DNA of 64,000 bases. It comes from Bdellovibrionales bacterium. Its GTDB lineage: Bacteria; Bdellovibrionota; Bdellovibrionia; Bdellovibrionales; UBA1609. Numbering within the stretch: the stretch's first letter is position 1; each line of letters begins with the position of its first letter. The position numbers were made by a program, and so were the translations under genes. The stretch spans positions 28,839 to 92,838 of the forward strand of contig JAIBAM010000007.1 of assembly GCA_019695175.1 (NCBI GenBank), written 5' to 3'. Of this stretch, positions 9,188 to 19,133 are shown one piece after another. The notes beneath the pieces are model-generated. The model worked only from the letters and a program-made list of their open reading frames with translations. It was not told the DNA's origin and did not search any database.

Positions 9188-10567
9188 GTGGCGATTACCA
9201 AGTTGAAAGATTTGGCAACATTGGTCTCTCTGTGTAAACGAAGAGGTTACATATTTCAGAGTAGTGAAGTCTACGGAGGTCTGAATTCCTGTTGGGACTA
9301 TGGGCCGTTGGGAGCTAGTTTCAAGTACAATGTGAAGATGGCTTGGTGGAAAGCGATGACCCGCAGGGAAGATGTTGTGGGTTTAGATGCGGCCATTCTG
9401 ATGCACCCCAAGGTGTGGAAGGCCTCAGGTCACGTGGATGGATTTTCAGATCCCTTGGTAGACTGTCGTAGTTGTAAAAATCGTTTTCGTGAGGACCACG
9501 CTATTCAGATAAAAGGCCAAATCGCCTGTCCTAAATGTCAGTCTATAGATATCACTCCGCCACGTAATTTTAACTTGATGTTTAAAACCTATATGGGTCC
9601 AATTGAGGATGAAAGCTCCGTGGTTTATTTGCGTCCAGAAACCGCCCAAGGAATCTTTGTTAATTTTGAAAATGTGGCCTCTTCCATGCGTAAAAAAATT
9701 CCTTTTGGGGTGGCACAAATTGGAAAATCTTTCCGTAATGAAATCACTCCAGGCAACTTCACATTTAGAACTCGGGAATTTGAACAAATGGAAATGCAGT
9801 ATTTTGTGAAACCAGGAACAGATATGGAGTGGTTTGAAAAATGGAAGAGCCTGCGATGGAACTTTTATCAACATCTTGGTATTGAGGAAAGTAAACTTCG
9901 TTTCAAAGAACATGGACCAACTGAACTGGCCCATTACGCTCGAGCTGCTTTTGATGTGCAATATGAATTTCCTTTTGGCTGGCAGGAGTTGGAAGGCATT
10001 CACAATCGAAGCGATTTTGATCTTTCTCAGCACGCTAAGTTTTCAGGTAAAAAAATTGAATACTTTGACGAACAAAGTAAAGAAAAGTTTATCCCTTACG
10101 TCATAGAGACTGCTGTAGGGTGCGATCGTTTGGCTTTGGCCCTTCTTTGTGATTCCTATCGTGAAGAAACTCTTGAATCTACAGAAGGCAGCGCTGTTGC
10201 AGAGGGCGAATCTTCTGCTCAAGAGCAGACTCAGCGAGTTGTTTTGGGCCTTTTACCTGAACTAGCCCCTCGTAAAGTGGCTATTCTGCCCCTTTCCAAA
10301 AAAGAGCCGTTAATAGAACTAAGTCACAGACTGTTCCAACAAACTTCTGAAAATTGGGATGTTGAGTATGATGAGAGTGGGAGTATTGGTAAAAGGTATC
10401 GACGTCAGGATGAGATTGGCACTCCCTTTTGTTTAACTGTCGATTTTCAGTCTTTGGAAGACCAAAAGGTGACCTTTCGTCACCGGGACACTATGAAACA
10501 AGATCGGGTGAGTTTAGATCAAGTGAATTCATATCTAAGTGATAAACTTAAAAAATTTATTTCCTAA
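9188..10567 (+). CDS. glyS: Glycyl-tRNA synthetase (alpha2 type)
   Basis: Charges tRNA-Gly with glycine in the cytoplasm. Class II synthetase of the single-chain type: the start of the catalytic domain reads [20 protein letters not shown] and motif 2 contains [21 protein letters not shown]. Two CxxC pairs (CRSCKNRF and CPKCQ) are consistent with a zinc-binding insertion. The C-terminal anticodon-binding domain ends with [14 protein letters not shown]. The frame is open upstream to 9032, but the true start is most likely GTG at 9188: an AAGGAG site lies five bases before it, family members begin exactly there, and the upstream residues look non-conserved. Length 459 residues is normal. First gene of glyS-ppdK-smc. 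Confidence 0.96.
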   Translation: MAITKLKDLATLVSLCKRRGYIFQSSEVYGGLNSCWDYGPLGASFKYNVKMAWWKAMTRREDVVGLDAAILMHPKVWKASGHVDGFSDPLVDCRSCKNRFREDHAIQIKGQIACPKCQSIDITPPRNFNLMFKTYMGPIEDESSVVYLRPETAQGIFVNFENVASSMRKKIPFGVAQIGKSFRNEITPGNFTFRTREFEQMEMQYFVKPGTDMEWFEKWKSLRWNFYQHLGIEESKLRFKEHGPTELAHYARAAFDVQYEFPFGWQELEGIHNRSDFDLSQHAKFSGKKIEYFDEQSKEKFIPYVIETAVGCDRLALALLCDSYREETLESTEGSAVAEGESSAQEQTQRVVLGLLPELAPRKVAILPLSKKEPLIELSHRLFQQTSENWDVEYDESGSIGKRYRRQDEIGTPFCLTVDFQSLEDQKVTFRHRDTMKQDRVSLDQVNSYLSDKLKKFIS

Positions 10568-10581
10568 TAAAGAAGGTGATT

Positions 10582-13269
10582 ATGATGTTACCAAATAAGT
10601 TCATTTATTTTTTTGCCGCTGAACAAGCAGAGGGTCACGCCGGGATGAAAGAACTCTTGGGGGGAAAAGGGGCGAATTTAGCCGAAATGACAGCCATGGG
10701 TTTGCCCGTACCCCCTGGTTTTACTATTTCCACAGAAATGTGTCAGGTCTTCTACCAGATGGGCCAAACTCTTCCCGTTCAGTTAAAAGAAAACGTGATG
10801 CTTGCTTTGGCAAGGGTGGAAAAAATTTTAGGAAAAAAATTTGGTGATCGTACAAATCCACTTTTAGTCAGTGTCCGTTCAGGTTCTCGCGCTAGTATGC
10901 CTGGAATGATGGATACAATTTTGAACTTAGGCTTAAATGATGAAACTGTTGTCGGACTAGCAGAACAGTCAAGGAACCCACGTTTTGCTTGGGACTCCTA
11001 TCGTCGATTTATGACCATGTACTCTGATGTAGTTATGGGGATGAATTCTTCTTTGCTTGAGGTGGAATTGGAAGATCTTAAGCATAGAAAAAAATATCAC
11101 AAAGATTCAGAGTTGACCGTTGAAGACCTCCAAAATTTAATTGAAAGATATAAATTTCAAATTCATGAATCCACAGGCCAAACCTTTCCAAGAGATCCCG
11201 TGGAACAACTTTGGGGGGCTATTCAGGCGGTTTTTCGCTCTTGGAACACTCCTCGGGCGCTCACCTATCGCGAGCTCCATGGCTATCCGGATTCATGGGG
11301 TACCGCTGTGAATATTCAGGCCATGGTTTTTGGCAATTTGGGTGATGATAGTGCCACAGGGGTGGCCTTTACTCGAAACCCTTCTACAGGGGAAAAGGCA
11401 TTTTTTGGTGAATTTCTCACCAACGCTCAAGGGGAAGATGTGGTTGCTGGAATTAGGACTCCTTTGCCATTGACCCGACAAAATGCATTGAAGTCTTCTG
11501 AAAAAGGAGCAACGAGTGGTTCACTTGAGGAAATCATGCCGGAGGCCTTTGCCCAGCTCGAAGCTATTTATCAAAGATTGGAAAAACACTACCGCGATAT
11601 GCAGGACATTGAATTTACAATTGAGCGAGGCAAGTTATTCATGTTGCAAACCAGAAATGGTAAAAGAACAGCCCGTGCTGCAGTAAAAATTGCCTGCGAT
11701 ATGTTGGATGAGAAATTAATTACAGAACAGGAAGCTTTATTGCGAGTTTCTCCCCAGAGTTTAGATCAGCTTTTACATCCAACTTTAGATCCAAAAGATA
11801 AGAAAATTAATTTGGCGAAGGGCTTACCAGCTTCGCCTGGGGGAGCTAGTGGACAAGTTGTTTTTTCCAGTGAAATGGCTGCTGAATGGGCAAAAGATGG
11901 AAAAAAAGTTATCTTAGTTAGGGTTGAAACTTCTCCTGAGGATATTGACGGAATGATTGCAGCTCAAGGTGTTTTGACCACCCGTGGAGGGATGACTTCC
12001 CACGCTGCGGTTGTAGCCAGGGGCATGGGAAAGTGTTGTGTTGCAGGATGTGGTGAGGCGGAAGTAGATTATAGAAATAACGAAATGCGAGCTAATGGCT
12101 TTGTTGTTAAGCAGGGTGATCTCATCACTTTAGATGGTGGGACTGGAGAAGTTTTTCTAGGACAAGTTAATACCATACAACCCTCCCTTGATGGGGATTT
12201 CGAACGTGTTATGAAAATGGCAGATAAATATCGTAAGCTTGGTTTAAGAGCCAATGCTGACACTCCTCATGATGCTCGAGTGGCACGGGATTTTGGAGCC
12301 GAAGGGATTGGGCTCTGCCGCACAGAACATATGTTTTTTGGTCCCGACCGTATTGACGTGGTTAGAAAAATGATCTTAGCGCAAACTCGGGAAGAAAGGG
12401 TGGCCGCGCTTGATCAACTGCTGCCCATGCAAAAAAGTGACTTTATTGGGATTTTCCAAGCTATGTCGGGGTTTCCCGTCACAATTCGATTGTTAGATCC
12501 ACCGCTTCATGAATTTCTTCCTCATAGTGAGGGTGAAACTAAAGAATTGGCTCAACGTTTGGGTTGGAGCTTGGAGCAGGTGCAAATTAAAGTTCGTAAT
12601 TTGAAAGAATTCAATCCCATGCTAGGCCACAGAGGTTGTCGCTTGGCGATTACCTATCCTGAGATCTACCAAATGCAAGTGAGAGCTATCGCAGAGGCCG
12701 TTCTCGCTGTGAAAGGCAAAGCAACTGTCAAACCTGAAATTATGATTCCTATTGTTGGCACGGAAGGCGAGCTGAAAAGGATGAAAGCCTTAGTAGATCA
12801 TGAAATTAAAACCGTGCAAAACCAGCACAGTGCTACATTCGACTATCAGGTGGGCACCATGATTGAGTTGCCTCGCGCTGCATTGATCGCCGATGAACTG
12901 GCACAGAGTGCAGAATTTTTTAGTTTTGGAACCAATGATTTGACTCAAACAACAATGGGTATCTCTCGAGATGATGCGGGACGCTTTTTAGGAACCTATG
13001 TCTCTGAGGGAATTTTGGAGGCCGATCCATTTACCACAATTGATCAAAAAGGTGTTGGCAAACTTGTTGAAAAAGCGGTTGAATTAGGTCGAGGGATTCG
13101 TTCAAATATTAAGCTGGGAATTTGTGGTGAGCATGGTGGAGATCCTGAAAGTGTTAAGTATTTTAACTCCATAGGATTACATTATGTAAGTTGCTCACCG
13201 TATCGTGTTCCCATTGCACGATTAGCAGCTGCCCAAGCAGCGCTTCAACAACGGAAGGTTGAGCATTGA
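10582..13269 (+). CDS. ppdK: Pyruvate, phosphate dikinase
   Basis: Interconverts pyruvate, ATP and phosphate with phosphoenolpyruvate, AMP and pyrophosphate. About 895 residues, usual length. Domain order: ATP-grasp nucleotide-binding domain (KGANLAEM near the N-terminus; VSVRSGSRASMPGMMDTILN), a phospho-histidine swivel domain with the catalytic His in TTRGGMTSHAAVVARGMGK, and the C-terminal PEP/pyruvate TIM barrel (FGTNDLTQTTMGISRDD; LGICGEHGGDP). The frame is open from a GTG at 10576, but the site AGAAGGTGAT covers that codon, so ATG 10582 (or 10585) is the better start. It follows glyS by 14 nt and its TGA overlaps the TTG start of smc, so the three genes are co-transcribed. Confidence 0.97.
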   Translation: MMLPNKFIYFFAAEQAEGHAGMKELLGGKGANLAEMTAMGLPVPPGFTISTEMCQVFYQMGQTLPVQLKENVMLALARVEKILGKKFGDRTNPLLVSVRSGSRASMPGMMDTILNLGLNDETVVGLAEQSRNPRFAWDSYRRFMTMYSDVVMGMNSSLLEVELEDLKHRKKYHKDSELTVEDLQNLIERYKFQIHESTGQTFPRDPVEQLWGAIQAVFRSWNTPRALTYRELHGYPDSWGTAVNIQAMVFGNLGDDSATGVAFTRNPSTGEKAFFGEFLTNAQGEDVVAGIRTPLPLTRQNALKSSEKGATSGSLEEIMPEAFAQLEAIYQRLEKHYRDMQDIEFTIERGKLFMLQTRNGKRTARAAVKIACDMLDEKLITEQEALLRVSPQSLDQLLHPTLDPKDKKINLAKGLPASPGGASGQVVFSSEMAAEWAKDGKKVILVRVETSPEDIDGMIAAQGVLTTRGGMTSHAAVVARGMGKCCVAGCGEAEVDYRNNEMRANGFVVKQGDLITLDGGTGEVFLGQVNTIQPSLDGDFERVMKMADKYRKLGLRANADTPHDARVARDFGAEGIGLCRTEHMFFGPDRIDVVRKMILAQTREERVAALDQLLPMQKSDFIGIFQAMSGFPVTIRLLDPPLHEFLPHSEGETKELAQRLGWSLEQVQIKVRNLKEFNPMLGHRGCRLAITYPEIYQMQVRAIAEAVLAVKGKATVKPEIMIPIVGTEGELKRMKALVDHEIKTVQNQHSATFDYQVGTMIELPRAALIADELAQSAEFFSFGTNDLTQTTMGISRDDAGRFLGTYVSEGILEADPFTTIDQKGVGKLVEKAVELGRGIRSNIKLGICGEHGGDPESVKYFNSIGLHYVSCSPYRVPIARLAAAQAALQQRKVEH

Positions 13270-16200
13270 GAATTAAAAAATTAGAACTCTGTGGGTTTAA
13301 ATCGTTTAAAGATCGTACCGTCATACATTTTGATCAGGGGATTACTGGAATTGTAGGCCCCAATGGGTGCGGCAAGTCAAACATCGTGGATGCTTTGGTA
13401 TGGGTTATGGGTGAGATGTCGGCCAAACATCTCAGAGGATCCAGCATGGAAGATGTGATATTTGCTGGGGCTGATGGATATGCTCCGATGGGTATGGCTG
13501 AAGTCAGTCTTACTTTGGAGAATGATGGGGGTCTCTTTCCAGCTCAGTATGCCAAGCTCTCAGAGTTGATGTTAACTCGACGTTTATTGCGTTCAGGGGA
13601 ATCCACTTATTTGATCAATAAAGAGCCGGCTCGTCTTCGAGATATTCAAGAAGTTTTTATGGATACGGGTGCGGGATCTAAGGGGTTCTCTATTGTTGAA
13701 CAAGGTGCCATAGGAAAAATTATTACCTCCAAGCCTGAGGACCGACGAGTTCTGATTGAAGAAGCTGCAGGGATCACAAAATTTCGAGCTCGCAAAAAAG
13801 AATCCCAAAGAAAATTAGAATCAACAGATCAGAACTTGGTTCGACTTCAAGACATTTTGTCTGAACAAAAAAGACAGTTGGATAGTTTGCAACGTCAGGC
13901 TCAAAGGGCCGAAAGGTATCGTAATTTAAAAAGAGAACTTCAGGAAAAAGAACTTTGGCTTTTTTCACAAAATTATCTCAGGAATCATGGGGAAGTTTTA
14001 CAGTGCGGTAAAGTGTTGGAGCACTTAGACGTGACCATTGCAGGGAATGAATCCTCTTTAAGCCAAGTTGAGTCTCAGTTGCAAAGTCATAAACTGGAAC
14101 TGTTGGAAAATGAAAAAAATGTCAATGAACAACAAACCTTATCTCAGCAAAAAACCTTGGAAGTGCAAAACCTTGAGAAAGAGATTCGGGAATTGAAGTT
14201 TGAAATTGAACAGGCACGAAGAAGTGAAGCGATGTCGGGTCAGGTTAAAAGTCAATATCAAGCTCGAGAGCAGGCACTCATTCTTCAGGAGAATGAGTTA
14301 GGTGAGAAATATTCTCAAAGCCAAACCACGGCGGCAGAATTAACTCAGCAGTATGAAGTCCAACTCGCAATATTCAAAGAAATGCAGCAAAGTATTAAAC
14401 AAATAGATGAGGACTTAACTCAAAGTCGTCGTGAAATGTTTACGGTTTCGCAAAGTGAGTCCCAGTTGTCGGCCCGTGAGACCATTCTTTTGGAAAAAAC
14501 TGCAGAATTAGAATTTCGTTTAGAAACTGCAAGAGCCATTTCATTAGATTTAGAAAAACAGTGTAAAGATTTAGAGAAGCGTTATCAACGGATTCATAAC
14601 CAGTTAGACGGGGAACGTCAGCTTCAGTTTGATATTATGAAAGATGTGGAAAACTTCCAATCCAATGTGGAGTCTCTTAAACATCAAGTGCTGGAGCGCC
14701 ATCAAGAGATAGAAAAGTTTAAAGACGAACTTAATGCCGTCACTAGTCGACTCTACGGTTTGGAAAATCTACAGACGAATTTTGAGGGATTCGCTGAAGG
14801 GGCTAAAAACGTCATGATGTGGCAAAGAAGCCGCCAGTCCCTTAGGGCCGATGGTTCTTCGGAAATTAATATTGAGTTTCAGCCGGTGGCTGAGGTTATT
14901 GAAGTTCCAGCCCAATATGAAATGGCAATGGAAGCAACTCTTGGCCAAAGATTACAGTTATTACTCTCTAAATCCGGAGATGCAGCCTTGGGGGCCGTGG
15001 GCTATTTAAAGGAAAATAAAGGGGGAAGATCCAGTTTTGCAACAGAGGAATGGCTTCATGAGCCTTCGTTTTCTGAGGATTCAGCGCAAAAGTTGAGAGA
15101 ACAAAAAGGAGTTATTGGATTTTTAGAAAATGTAATTGAGGTTCCTGACTCTTTTAAAGCTCAAGTACATCCATTTTTAAGTCGTGTGGTCATGGTAGAG
15201 AGTTTAAATTGTGCCATGAACTTAAGGCAGCAATTTAAAGGCTATACTTATGTCACTCTCGACGGGGACACTTTATCTTTTGATGGGGTACTTACCGGTG
15301 GGACAACGGAACAAGTGGAGACCGGGGTTTTGAAAAGAAGAAGGGAAATCAAGGAACTTTCTTTGTCCAGAAATGAATTGTCTGGAAAATTAGCTTTATC
15401 CCAAGCTTTACATAAAAAATTGGAAAATCAATTAAAGTCCGTCAATGATGACTTGGAAAAATCCCATTCGAAACAAAATGAAAAAGAACTGACTATTTTG
15501 GCCCTCAAAAAAGATTCAGAACGGGCAGAGATTGAATTTAATAATGGTAAAAAAGCTTGGGAGCGACAAAAACAGGATGTGGCCAAGGATGAAGTTCAAC
15601 TTTTGAATACTCAAAATGACCTTGAAACAATTAAGGAAAAGCTTGTAGATTTAAGGTCCCAGTCACTTTCTCTGACTGAAAAAGTAGAACAATTGACCAA
15701 AAAATACAATGAATCCAGTGAGTGCCGGGAAGATTTAAATCGAGTGGTAACGACCCTTCAAGTTGAATCTGGGGCCAAGCTAAAGGAATCCCTGAGTCTA
15801 AAAAATCAACTGAATGTGGTCACAGATTCTTTACGTGAAGTGCAGGAGCAATTAGAGAAAATGAGTGAGGACTCCTTAAAAAATAATACTTCGCTTTCCA
15901 ATCATCAAATTGCTTTAGAACATAGGACTGTAGAGTTAGAACAAAAAATCCGTGAAAATCATTCGATGCAACAAGTGCTGGCTGATTGCCGCAATCAATT
16001 TGAAATCAAGGCACAAAAAACTCAGGAAATGCAAAAAAATGTTACTGAACTCTATCATCAGTTGAACTCAGAAAAAACGGAGCTAGGTGAGTTGAAGCTT
16101 AAAAATGAGCAGCTGAAAATGAAAGAAAAATATTTGCAGGACCAAATTTATGAACGCTATGGGTTGGTTTTGTCGGATTATGTCAGCAATGTGGTGCTTT

Positions 16201-16895
16201 CTAATGATTCAGAGTCTATGACGAAAACAGAAGAGGAACTTAAAGAATTAAAAGAAAAAATGAATAAAATTGGTGAGGTGAATCTGTCCGCTATCCAGGA
16301 ATATGATGACTTGATGAATCGTTCACAATTTTTAAATCAACAATATCAGGATTTGATTCAAGCCAAGGATCAGCTCAAAAAAGTGATTGAAAGAATCAAT
16401 AAAATTTGTACTAAAAGATTTAAAGAAACATTTGATCAGGTGAATGAAAGGTTTATGAAAGTTTTCCCAGTTCTTTTTGGTGGAGGTGAGGCACGGTTGA
16501 TTTTGATTGAGGATCCTGAAAAGGAAGATGTGGGGATTGATATTGTTTCTCGGCCTCCAGGAAAAAAAATGCAGAATGTAACTCTTTTAAGTGGAGGGGA
16601 AAAAGCACTTACCGCGGTTTCTCTGATTTTTTCAATCTTCTTGGTTAAGCCATCCCCATTTTGTCTTTTAGATGAGGTCGATGCCCCACTCGATGATGCC
16701 AATGTTTTCCGTTTCAATGATTTAGTTAAGGAAATGGCAAAACGCAGTCAAATTATTGTCGTGACTCACAACAAATATACTATGAGGGTGAATAATAAAC
16801 TCTATGGCGTAACGATGGAAGAAAAAGGGGTTTCTAAAATGGTATCTGTTAGTTTGGATAATGTGGCGCAAATGGAAAAATTTGCTTCTGCGTGA
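13266..16895 (+). CDS. smc: Chromosome segregation protein SMC
   Basis: A 1209-residue SMC ATPase that compacts and segregates the chromosome as a dimer with ScpA/ScpB. The N-terminal half-ATPase has Walker A GPNGCGKSNIVDA. Long coiled coils flank a hinge at about residues 510-690 (several Gly-rich turns, e.g. LDGDTLSFDGVLTGG). The C-terminal half has the ABC signature LLSGGEKALTAVSL and Walker B CLLDEVDAPLDD. Start is TTG at 13266, overlapping the ppdK stop (TTGA), with GGAAGG just upstream. scpA and scpB are not in the window. Confidence 0.97.
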   Translation: MRIKKLELCGFKSFKDRTVIHFDQGITGIVGPNGCGKSNIVDALVWVMGEMSAKHLRGSSMEDVIFAGADGYAPMGMAEVSLTLENDGGLFPAQYAKLSELMLTRRLLRSGESTYLINKEPARLRDIQEVFMDTGAGSKGFSIVEQGAIGKIITSKPEDRRVLIEEAAGITKFRARKKESQRKLESTDQNLVRLQDILSEQKRQLDSLQRQAQRAERYRNLKRELQEKELWLFSQNYLRNHGEVLQCGKVLEHLDVTIAGNESSLSQVESQLQSHKLELLENEKNVNEQQTLSQQKTLEVQNLEKEIRELKFEIEQARRSEAMSGQVKSQYQAREQALILQENELGEKYSQSQTTAAELTQQYEVQLAIFKEMQQSIKQIDEDLTQSRREMFTVSQSESQLSARETILLEKTAELEFRLETARAISLDLEKQCKDLEKRYQRIHNQLDGERQLQFDIMKDVENFQSNVESLKHQVLERHQEIEKFKDELNAVTSRLYGLENLQTNFEGFAEGAKNVMMWQRSRQSLRADGSSEINIEFQPVAEVIEVPAQYEMAMEATLGQRLQLLLSKSGDAALGAVGYLKENKGGRSSFATEEWLHEPSFSEDSAQKLREQKGVIGFLENVIEVPDSFKAQVHPFLSRVVMVESLNCAMNLRQQFKGYTYVTLDGDTLSFDGVLTGGTTEQVETGVLKRRREIKELSLSRNELSGKLALSQALHKKLENQLKSVNDDLEKSHSKQNEKELTILALKKDSERAEIEFNNGKKAWERQKQDVAKDEVQLLNTQNDLETIKEKLVDLRSQSLSLTEKVEQLTKKYNESSECREDLNRVVTTLQVESGAKLKESLSLKNQLNVVTDSLREVQEQLEKMSEDSLKNNTSLSNHQIALEHRTVELEQKIRENHSMQQVLADCRNQFEIKAQKTQEMQKNVTELYHQLNSEKTELGELKLKNEQLKMKEKYLQDQIYERYGLVLSDYVSNVVLSNDSESMTKTEEELKELKEKMNKIGEVNLSAIQEYDDLMNRSQFLNQQYQDLIQAKDQLKKVIERINKICTKRFKETFDQVNERFMKVFPVLFGGGEARLILIEDPEKEDVGIDIVSRPPGKKMQNVTLLSGGEKALTAVSLIFSIFLVKPSPFCLLDEVDAPLDDANVFRFNDLVKEMAKRSQIIVVTHNKYTMRVNNKLYGVTMEEKGVSKMVSVSLDNVAQMEKFASA

Positions 16896-16920
16896 GATGA
16901 GGTTTTTTTGCGAGACAACA

Positions 16921-16980
16921 CCATTAATCTCTAACGTCATTTATTTCTAACGCCAACTAACGCCATTAATCTCTAACGCC
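16921..16980. repeat. Short imperfect direct repeats around 'TAACGCCA'
   Basis: Downstream of smc, the motif CTAACG(T/C)CA occurs four times in about 50 bp, and an 18-19 nt unit starting CCATTAATCTCTAACG occurs twice (from 16921 and again about 42 bp later). The array ends inside the stop region of the comEC-like hydrolase gene on the other strand. It looks like slippage-generated micro-repeats; no function is evident. Confidence 0.55.
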
Positions 16981-17742
16981 AATAGATCCCCAGTCTTGGG
17001 TACTTAACGTGGGGACACCATGACCTCTCAAACGAGTAACCACTTCTCCATGAGGATGGTGATATTTCTTAAATCGAGCTGAGGCCACGGCTAAATAAAG
17101 TAAGGGTGTGTGATTGAGTAGATCTTCTGATGTACTGGTTCGACTTCCATGGTGACCCAGAACAAGGACTTTTGCTGATTGTATTGGTAGTATCTCATCC
17201 CATTTTTTTTCTTGGTGAGTGGGTGAGTCTCCAGGGATAAGCCACTTTTTCCAAAGAATGACACTGCTAAGGTCATTGGCAGTTAGCTTTTTGTGTTTTG
17301 TTAGGGGCAGGTTTGGATTCCATAATAAATAAGAAGAGTAAGGGTTCGTGTTACAGAGGGGGAGCCTTTTTATCTTCATCAGTTTTTTTGAGGAGGTTGG
17401 TCCCACTGGCATCTGTACCAAACAAACATTTTCCACGAGCTGTGTCAGTTTATTTGCAAAACTAATATGGTCTTGATCCCAATGGGAGAGCCAGAGTTGA
17501 TTTATTTTATGTAAGCATAAAGATTTGATTTTTTTTTGGGGGAAATATTCTCCACCAGCATCAAAGTGATTACATTTGTTAAATGAGACATGAGTTATCC
17601 ATTGGCCTTGCCCCACATCCCAAATATAAAACATATTTAAATTTTCAACTGGAAGAATATGAGGCCATAAAACAATAAGTGTAAAAACAAAAAAGGAAAC
17701 CAATAGAAGTTTTTTGATGCCCCAATCTTTTGCCGATTCCAA
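16966..17742 (-). CDS. ComEC-type metallo-beta-lactamase-fold hydrolase, separate gene
   Basis: A 258-residue protein matching the C-terminal hydrolase domain of ComEC/Rec2. One membrane segment (about residues 10-27) precedes FYIWDVGQGQWITH, the SHWDQDH metal-binding motif, and VLVLGHHGSRTSTSEDLL. In ComEC this domain is thought to degrade the non-transported DNA strand in the periplasm. It lies in the same frame as the upstream channel gene but is separated by 72 nt containing several in-frame stops, so this is a true gene split rather than a one-base error. The start is TTG at 17742, about nine bases after AAGGA; a downstream start is possible. The 3' end carries the TAACGCC repeats. Confidence 0.8.
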   Translation of the reverse strand: MESAKDWGIKKLLLVSFFVFTLIVLWPHILPVENLNMFYIWDVGQGQWITHVSFNKCNHFDAGGEYFPQKKIKSLCLHKINQLWLSHWDQDHISFANKLTQLVENVCLVQMPVGPTSSKKLMKIKRLPLCNTNPYSSYLLWNPNLPLTKHKKLTANDLSSVILWKKWLIPGDSPTHQEKKWDEILPIQSAKVLVLGHHGSRTSTSEDLLNHTPLLYLAVASARFKKYHHPHGEVVTRLRGHGVPTLSTQDWGSIGVRD

Positions 17743-17814
17743 AAATTATAGTCCTTATCCCGTTTTTGAGCACGGGCGGCACCCGTTTTATGAAATTTTG
17801 CAATTAATATTACT

Positions 17815-18723
17815 TTAGTGCTGAATGAATGACTTGCGTTTCTTTTTATGCCATAGAAAAAATAACCAAATGCTTTGTAAAAACCATAGGTAAAAGACAA
17901 TTAAATTGGCCTTTGCCGGTGAGCTTGGTTGACTCGGTATCATTTGTGACCATTGGTTAAGTAAAAAAAATAATCCCCCCCAAACCTTATCGCACAAATA
18001 GGTAAACCACGAATTTAAACAACCCAAAAAACTCAGCAATAATAATCCTTCACCCATAAGTGGCGCGATTAACCAATTGGCAATCCATCCGAAGGGATGA
18101 ATTACGGTCCATCCCACGAGTGCAGGAACCATAAATCCATTGGTTAAAATAGCTGTTTTTAATTTGGATTGGGTTAAGTGATGAGCCCATTGGACGGCAA
18201 GCGCAGCAATCCAACTTAAATTAAAAGAAAGAGAGCGAATCCATTGCGGAAAAAATATTAATGTTACAATTCCACTGAAGAGAGTTGTTTGAGCGGAGTT
18301 CCAATACCATTTTCGGACGAAGGCTAATTGGGTGATTAAGCAGTATACAAAGGCTCTTATGACGGGAGGATTTGCATCACACAAAAGGCAATATATAAAT
18401 AAAATAATATTAATTAAAATTTGACTGAATATAAATTTATGACAGATCGGTTCCAGGAGTTTCTGAATCGCCAGCAGATGGGAGCCTGAGACCACAAGAA
18501 CGTGATAAAGTCCAATGGACTGAAAAGCAGAACGATAGGTCCCAACTGGAAGCTCTTTTCCACAAAGCAGAGCCGAATAAAGGTTTAAATAAGTCGATTC
18601 TTGGGGCATTTGTTTTAAGCACCAATAATGCATTGGATCAGAAAGAGTGTTTAATGCCCGACCTACATCCAGAATTGGTGAAAAAAATGGTCCAAACCAA
18701 AGTAACAAAAGTAAAAAAATCAT
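17815..18723 (-). CDS. comEC: ComEC competence channel domain protein, separate gene
   Basis: A 302-residue polytopic membrane protein corresponding to the central 'Competence' domain of ComEC, the inner-membrane channel for incoming single-stranded DNA. The diagnostic stretch is SIGLYHVLVVSGSHLLAIQK, followed by the NPPVIRAFVYCLI region and multiple hydrophobic helices. It lacks most of the N-terminal OB-fold region and the C-terminal hydrolase of full-length ComEC; the hydrolase is the next gene (16966-17742). The gap contains a small hairpin (ACGGG/CCCGT). Together with dprA at 21818 this suggests competence for DNA uptake. Confidence 0.82.
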   Translation of the reverse strand: MIFLLLLLWFGPFFSPILDVGRALNTLSDPMHYWCLKQMPQESTYLNLYSALLCGKELPVGTYRSAFQSIGLYHVLVVSGSHLLAIQKLLEPICHKFIFSQILINIILFIYCLLCDANPPVIRAFVYCLITQLAFVRKWYWNSAQTTLFSGIVTLIFFPQWIRSLSFNLSWIAALAVQWAHHLTQSKLKTAILTNGFMVPALVGWTVIHPFGWIANWLIAPLMGEGLLLLSFLGCLNSWFTYLCDKVWGGLFFLLNQWSQMIPSQPSSPAKANLIVFYLWFLQSIWLFFLWHKKKRKSFIQH

Positions 18724-19133
18724 AAAAGTGGGTTTGCAATTGAGTGACCAGCAAAGAGGGCTTTAATTTTGACTTTAAAATAACATCGGGTCCGGAATTC
18801 GACCCATAAAATCACAAGTTTTTCTAAATTTCACTCAAGAATAAATTGCGTTTTTTTTCAAAATTACATGAAAAACCTAGTAATTTCAATATGTTAAATA
18901 ATGCCTAAAAAAGCAGCAATTCGCTTAAACCCTTGTCTGGAGATAAGTCTAGGCATTCCAGAATGGAGAATTCCACACTATTTGTGGATAACCCGATTGG
19001 ATTCTTTTTTTTGATAAAAAGGGGTTAAATTATTGTTTAAAAATCCTTTTTTTTTGCATTGCATTTAATTCTAAACCATAAAGCTTAAAACTAATTGCTT
19101 CAAAATTAGAGTTTCATTTTTTACAATAGAACT
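18724..19133. other. Intergenic region, 410 nt, divergent promoters expected
   Basis: AT-rich stretch between the divergent comEC-like and TPR genes. It holds a small perfect inverted repeat CATTC-CA-GAATG at 18954-18965. A 37-codon ORF from ATG 18901 has no ribosome binding site and I do not call it. No clear promoter or RNA gene was recognised. Confidence 0.4.

Noticed and set aside
9446..10033. 195-codon ORF on the minus strand
   Set aside because: Lies wholly antisense to glyS; a shadow of its codon pattern with no ribosome binding site or family resemblance.
17637..17900. 87-codon ORF bridging the two comEC-like genes
   Set aside because: It uses another frame, overlaps both real genes and does not resemble ComEC; the in-frame gap has several stops.
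18901..19014. 37-codon ORF in the comEC/TPR intergenic region
   Set aside because: No ribosome binding site and no recognisable features.
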